Source of the DNA: Sarcocystis neurona
Lineage: Eukaryota > Apicomplexa > Conoidasida > Eucoccidiorida > Sarcocystidae
Reading direction: 5' to 3'
Assembly (NCBI GenBank): GCA_000727475.1
Contig: KL647289.1
Coordinates: forward strand, 332,636 to 396,635
Length of the DNA: 64,000 bases
Below the pieces are notes generated by a model. The model saw only the letters and a list, made by a program, of their open reading frames with translations. It was not told the DNA's origin and searched no databases. The stretch's first letter is position 1; each line of letters begins with the position of its first letter. The translations under genes were made by a program, and so were the position numbers. Below are positions 61,072-64,000 of this stretch, one piece after another.

Positions 61072-64000
61072 GTGGACGTGGCTGTTGCTGCTGCTGCTGT
61101 GTGCGGTAGCAGTTGCTGCGGCAATCCTGCTGCACCTGTACTACCGCAATCCCCAGAAGCTGCTGTTCTTGCTGCTGCCGTGGCTGCAGCGCGGCTACTT
61201 GCTCTACATGAAGCTGCAGAGCTTCAGGACGAACCGCGGCCGCCCAGCAGCACCCCCAGCAGCAGCAGGAGGGAAGGTGTCTGGGTGGGCTCGCGCGGAT
61301 GGAGAGCAGCAAGACAACGCGGTTCTCTCTGCTCATAAAGATGCGTTTCCTCGCATGCAGCAGCAGCAGAAGGTTTACTCGCATTTGCTGATGCAGCCGC
61401 AGCACTTCGGAACGCCGCAGTGGGGCGGTGGGGGTGCTGCTGCTAATGCTCGTGCGGCGGTCACGCGTCCTGCAGCAGCGTCGGCTGCACGTACACCGAA
61501 AGGGGGAGACTACTCGGGTTCCGGCGCAAGCTTCCTCCACGGCTCGCCCGCCGCCTTGAAGCAGAGGCGGCGGCTGCAGCAGCAGCGGCTCTCTGCAGAC
61601 GCAGGACAGAGGGGTCACGAGAGTGAAAAGTACGACGACAAGGGGGAGGAGAACAAGAAGAAGGGGCAGCAGCTGCTTTTTTCTACGGGTGGCAGCTGCA
61701 GCAGCGCATCTGTGCCGCGCGCGGCAGAAGCAGCTCGTGCTGTAGCCAAGGCTCCCTCCTCTCCAGCAGCAGCAGCGACATCAGTAGAAGCAGCGGCATC
61801 GCCTTCCGCGGGGGCTACAGCAGCAGGAGCAGCAGCAGCAGCACCGGCAAGCAGAGCAGAGATGCCTCAGACAGCAGCAGCAGACAAAGAAAGAGCAGCT
61901 GCAGCAGAGAAAAACTCAGCGGCTCACGGCGAGTTCCCTGCCGACGCAGAGAAGCGCGGCCGCGGCTGTTCTGCTGCTGCGTCGGGGCACCCGACAAAAG
62001 TCGCCGCAGCGGCGGGAAGTAGCAGCACTAGCGAAGACTTGTGCGAAGTGTCCGCTGGCCAGGGGTCCGAGCTGAGCGCGGAGAAGGCGGCAGCAACAGA
62101 AGCTGCAGCAGCAGGGGCGACGCCGACGAAGAAGTCGGAGTGGGGCGTTTGCGATACTTCTGCTGTTGCGTGCGTTGATGAGAGAAGCACATCAAGCAGC
62201 TGTGCTGGAGGAATGGCGGTCGGGAAGAGAGAAGAGAAAGACGAAGAAAAAATAGCAGCACGTTTATCGTCCCGAGATGCCACTGCAGCAGAACAGCGAC
62301 CTACAGACACGACGTGGGACGCTGGTGCTGTTGTTCCTCCTTCTGGCGTTGCTGCTGGTGACGTGGGGAGAGCAGCGGAAGGAGGAGAACGTGTGGCCGG
62401 GAAGTGCGGCAGCAGGCCACCTGATGCGAGCCTGACCGAAGAAGAAGCAGCTACCCGAGCGTGTACGACGGTTTCCTCCGCTGCTGCTGCTGCGGAAGGG
62501 GACGCGGGTCCTACCGAAGCCGGGACAGATGTTGCTGCAGCGTCGGGGACGGTTCCTACGACGCCGACAGGCGATGGTGCTGGTGCTGCTGCTGAGCCCT
62601 CTTCCGCTGCTGCTGCGACAGAAACGACGACGGAAGGTGCGTCGTTTTGTTTCCCGGTTGCTGCTGCTGCACGAGCTGCTGCTGCTGCCGAGGCCGCTGC
62701 TGTCGGGGCTCCGAAGAGTGTGCTGCAGCTGTTGCAGGAGGAGAAGGAACAGCAGCAGACGCAGGGCGACGATGAGCATGAGGAAGAAGAGGAAGAAACG
62801 GCGCTGCAGGAGGAAGAAGACGCAGCAGCAACAGGAGAAAGAGCAGCAGCAGGAGAAGGCAGCACGGAGAAGGCGGGAGGTGCTGCGCCACGAAGTTCCG
62901 AGGAGAATATGAGCAGTGACGCAGCAGCTGCTGCTGCAGAAGGAGAAGGAGAAGCAGCTGCAGAGGATGGGAGGGCAGCAGCAGAAGTCTCTCCAGCAAC
63001 AGACGAACAGCAGAAGGAGAAAAGTGCGGGCGCCGAGAGTACAGGAACGACAGCAGCAGGAGGGAAGAAGAGAGAAGAGGAGAAGGAGGAAGACGTGGAA
63101 GAGGGTCCTGCTGCTGTTGCTGCGGCCTGCGAGACGGCGGCGCGTGCTGCCGCTGCTGCAGGGACAGCACCTGCTGCTGCTGTCGGTGACGGCGACGATG
63201 ACGCAGCAGGAGGGGCCACGTTTTCTCCGTCGTCTGCAGGGCAGGGAGAGGAGCAGCAGCAGGAAGAAGGAAAGACAGAGGAGGAAGGGAAGAGCAGCGA
63301 AGATGAAGTGGAAGACGCCACCGCTGCAGAGCTAAAAGAGAAGGGCAACAGGAAATTTCGAGCAGCGGCGTACGACGTGGCGCTCGAATACTACACGCTG
63401 GCGTTAGACACGCTCGAGGAAGAGGAGGAAGACTGGCTCGACGACTGGGATGCAGCGCTGCAGGAGAAAGAAGAAGAACTGGAAGCTGCAGAGGCGCTGC
63501 GACAGAAGAGAAGGAAGGAGCAGCAACGAAACCGCAGCAGCAGCAGCAGTCTGCGCTGCAGGAGCTGCAGCACAAGCGAAGAAGACGAAGAACTGGACGC
63601 GGAGGACGAGGAGGAGGAGGAGGCGAGTTTCCGCGACGCAAGAGAAGAAGAAGATGAAGAGGGAGAAGAACAGCAGAGAGCGAAGAGGGGCGTTGTGTCG
63701 GAGGAGAAGGAAGCAGCAGCAGCAGCGGGGGGGGGGTGGGCAGCGGAGACGACGCGAAGCAGCAGCGGCCACGGGGAAGCGAAGAAGCGACGGAAGGGAG
63801 AGGCGACGACGTCCAAAAAAAGAAGAAGAGAAGGAGCAGGCAGCAAAGGGACCGCGACGAAGAGAAGGATGAAAAAGACGAAGAAGACGGACTACTCACC
63901 GAAGCAGCTTTCGTCCAATTTAGAGAAGAAAAGGAGAGAGAACGAGAAGCAAAGCAGCAGGAGTGCAACGCGCTTCGCGCTGTTCTCCTCTCTAACAGGT
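61070..64000 (+). CDS. Membrane-anchored TPR protein, 3' end outside window
   Basis: ATG 61070 (AAACATGT) opens MWTWLLLLLLCAVAVAAAIL, a single hydrophobic helix, then LHLYYRNPQKLLFLLLPWLQ and RGYLLYMKLQSFR. About 700 residues of Ala/Glu/Ser/Lys-rich sequence follow, with almost no long CAG homopolymer but many Ala blocks. Near 63320 a typical tetratricopeptide helix pair appears: AAELKEKGNRKFRAAAYDVA, LEYYTLALDTL. An acidic insert follows, and at the window end, in the next frame, EAKQQECNALRAVLLSN, the start of the second TPR, then a GT donor. TPRs bind partner proteins, often Hsp90/Hsp70 tails; an N-terminal anchor plus TPRs recalls import receptors such as TOM70 or other membrane co-chaperones, but the insertion-rich form prevents assignment. 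The frame shifts at the G10 run 63727-63736; one more G would join the halves. No stop interrupts the first 2.6 kb. Confidence 0.72.
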   Translation, partial: MWTWLLLLLLCAVAVAAAILLHLYYRNPQKLLFLLLPWLQRGYLLYMKLQSFRTNRGRPAAPPAAAGGKVSGWARADGEQQDNAVLSAHKDAFPRMQQQQKVYSHLLMQPQHFGTPQWGGGGAAANARAAVTRPAAASAARTPKGGDYSGSGASFLHGSPAALKQRRRLQQQRLSADAGQRGHESEKYDDKGEENKKKGQQLLFSTGGSCSSASVPRAAEAARAVAKAPSSPAAAATSVEAAASPSAGATAAGAAAAAPASRAEMPQTAAADKERAAAAEKNSAAHGEFPADAEKRGRGCSAAASGHPTKVAAAAGSSSTSEDLCEVSAGQGSELSAEKAAATEAAAAGATPTKKSEWGVCDTSAVACVDERSTSSSCAGGMAVGKREEKDEEKIAARLSSRDATAAEQRPTDTTWDAGAVVPPSGVAAGDVGRAAEGGERVAGKCGSRPPDASLTEEEAATRACTTVSSAAAAAEGDAGPTEAGTDVAAASGTVPTTPTGDGAGAAAEPSSAAAATETTTEGASFCFPVAAAARAAAAAEAAAVGAPKSVLQLLQEEKEQQQTQGDDEHEEEEEETALQEEEDAAATGERAAAGEGSTEKAGGAAPRSSEENMSSDAAAAAAEGEGEAAAEDGRAAAEVSPATDEQQKEKSAGAESTGTTAAGGKKREEEKEEDVEEGPAAVAAACETAARAAAAAGTAPAAAVGDGDDDAAGGATFSPSSAGQGEEQQQEEGKTEEEGKSSEDEVEDATAAELKEKGNRKFRAAAYDVALEYYTLALDTLEEEEEDWLDDWDAALQEKEEELEAAEALRQKRRKEQQRNRSSSSSLRCRSCSTSEEDEELDAEDEEEEEASFRDAREEEDEEGEEQQRAKRGVVSEEKEAAAAAGGGWAAETTRSSSGHGEAKKRRKGEATTSKKRRREGAGSKGTATKRRMKKTKKTDYSPKQLSSNLEKKRRENEKQSSRSATRFALFSSLTG

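Noticed and set aside
60802..61338. 178-codon plus ORF across 61.07 kb
   Set aside because: Cys/Val/Ala mix and no anchor or domain; the frame beginning at ATG 61070 continues for 2.6 kb and contains the TPR.
61924..63968. Minus ORFs of 474 and 470 codons
   Set aside because: Antisense of the TPR gene; Ser/Leu/Pro composition follows from GAA/GCA codons on the plus strand, and the plus frame has a TPR motif and a membrane anchor.
1..64000. Virus, retroelement or DNA transposon
   Set aside because: No reverse transcriptase, integrase, transposase or terminal repeats were recognised in any frame.

Overview
The window is nuclear DNA of an apicomplexan parasite, almost certainly an avian coccidian of the genus Eimeria. 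The evidence is very dense CAG/CTG trinucleotide tracts read as poly-Ala, poly-Gln, poly-Ser or poly-Leu runs, abundant telomere-unrelated microsatellites (TATATG, TAGATA, GTCTCCRT families), multi-exon genes with GT-AG introns, and an alternation of repeat-rich and repeat-poor blocks. That alternation is established for Eimeria chromosomes. I cannot name the species from sequence alone. Because CAG tracts leave all six frames open, most long ORFs in the repeat-rich blocks are shadows. I chose frames by GC-rich third positions, natural residue mix and splice sites, and many gene calls are therefore partial exon models.

Layout. 0-13.2 kb is repeat-rich and holds a minus-strand multi-exon gene (3.4-4.8 kb), a plus-strand terminal exon (5.7 kb), a minus-strand gene starting with a signal peptide (7.7 kb) and a long minus-strand acidic helical gene (13.2-11.1 kb). 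13.2-35 kb is mostly repeat-poor and holds the clearest family assignment, an Alba-domain nucleic-acid-binding protein (18.7-21.6 kb), plus two good minus-strand multi-exon genes (25.98-24.57 kb and 27.99-26.51 kb), the second with a mitochondrial-type presequence. 34.7-35.8 kb is a minus-strand multi-exon gene. 36-54 kb is again repeat-rich with long microsatellites, an Ala/Glu-Lys/Arg rich plus-strand gene (41.5-42.6 kb), a minus-strand Gln/Ala gene crossing an assembly gap (46.8-45.1 kb), a divergent gene pair at 49.27 kb, and a plus-strand Ser/Arg-Ala-Gln gene (52.3-53.3 kb). 54.9-58.5 kb is a second repeat-poor island with a minus-strand six-exon model and a 117-bp tandem duplication. 60.3-64 kb holds a minus-strand gene and, overlapping it head-to-head, a large plus-strand membrane-anchored TPR protein that runs off the window end.

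No tRNA, rRNA, CRISPR, virus or classical transposon was recognised. Points most worth checking are: three frame breaks that sit exactly on G-runs inside otherwise good coding sequence (Alba gene, 17.1 kb exon, TPR gene); an assembly gap whose two flanks carry the same 36 bases; in-frame stop codons inside coding-like segments at 36.15 and 38.09 kb; two opposite-strand start codons sharing one ACATGT palindrome at 61.07 kb; and a 21-bp minisatellite with an 84-bp higher-order period.
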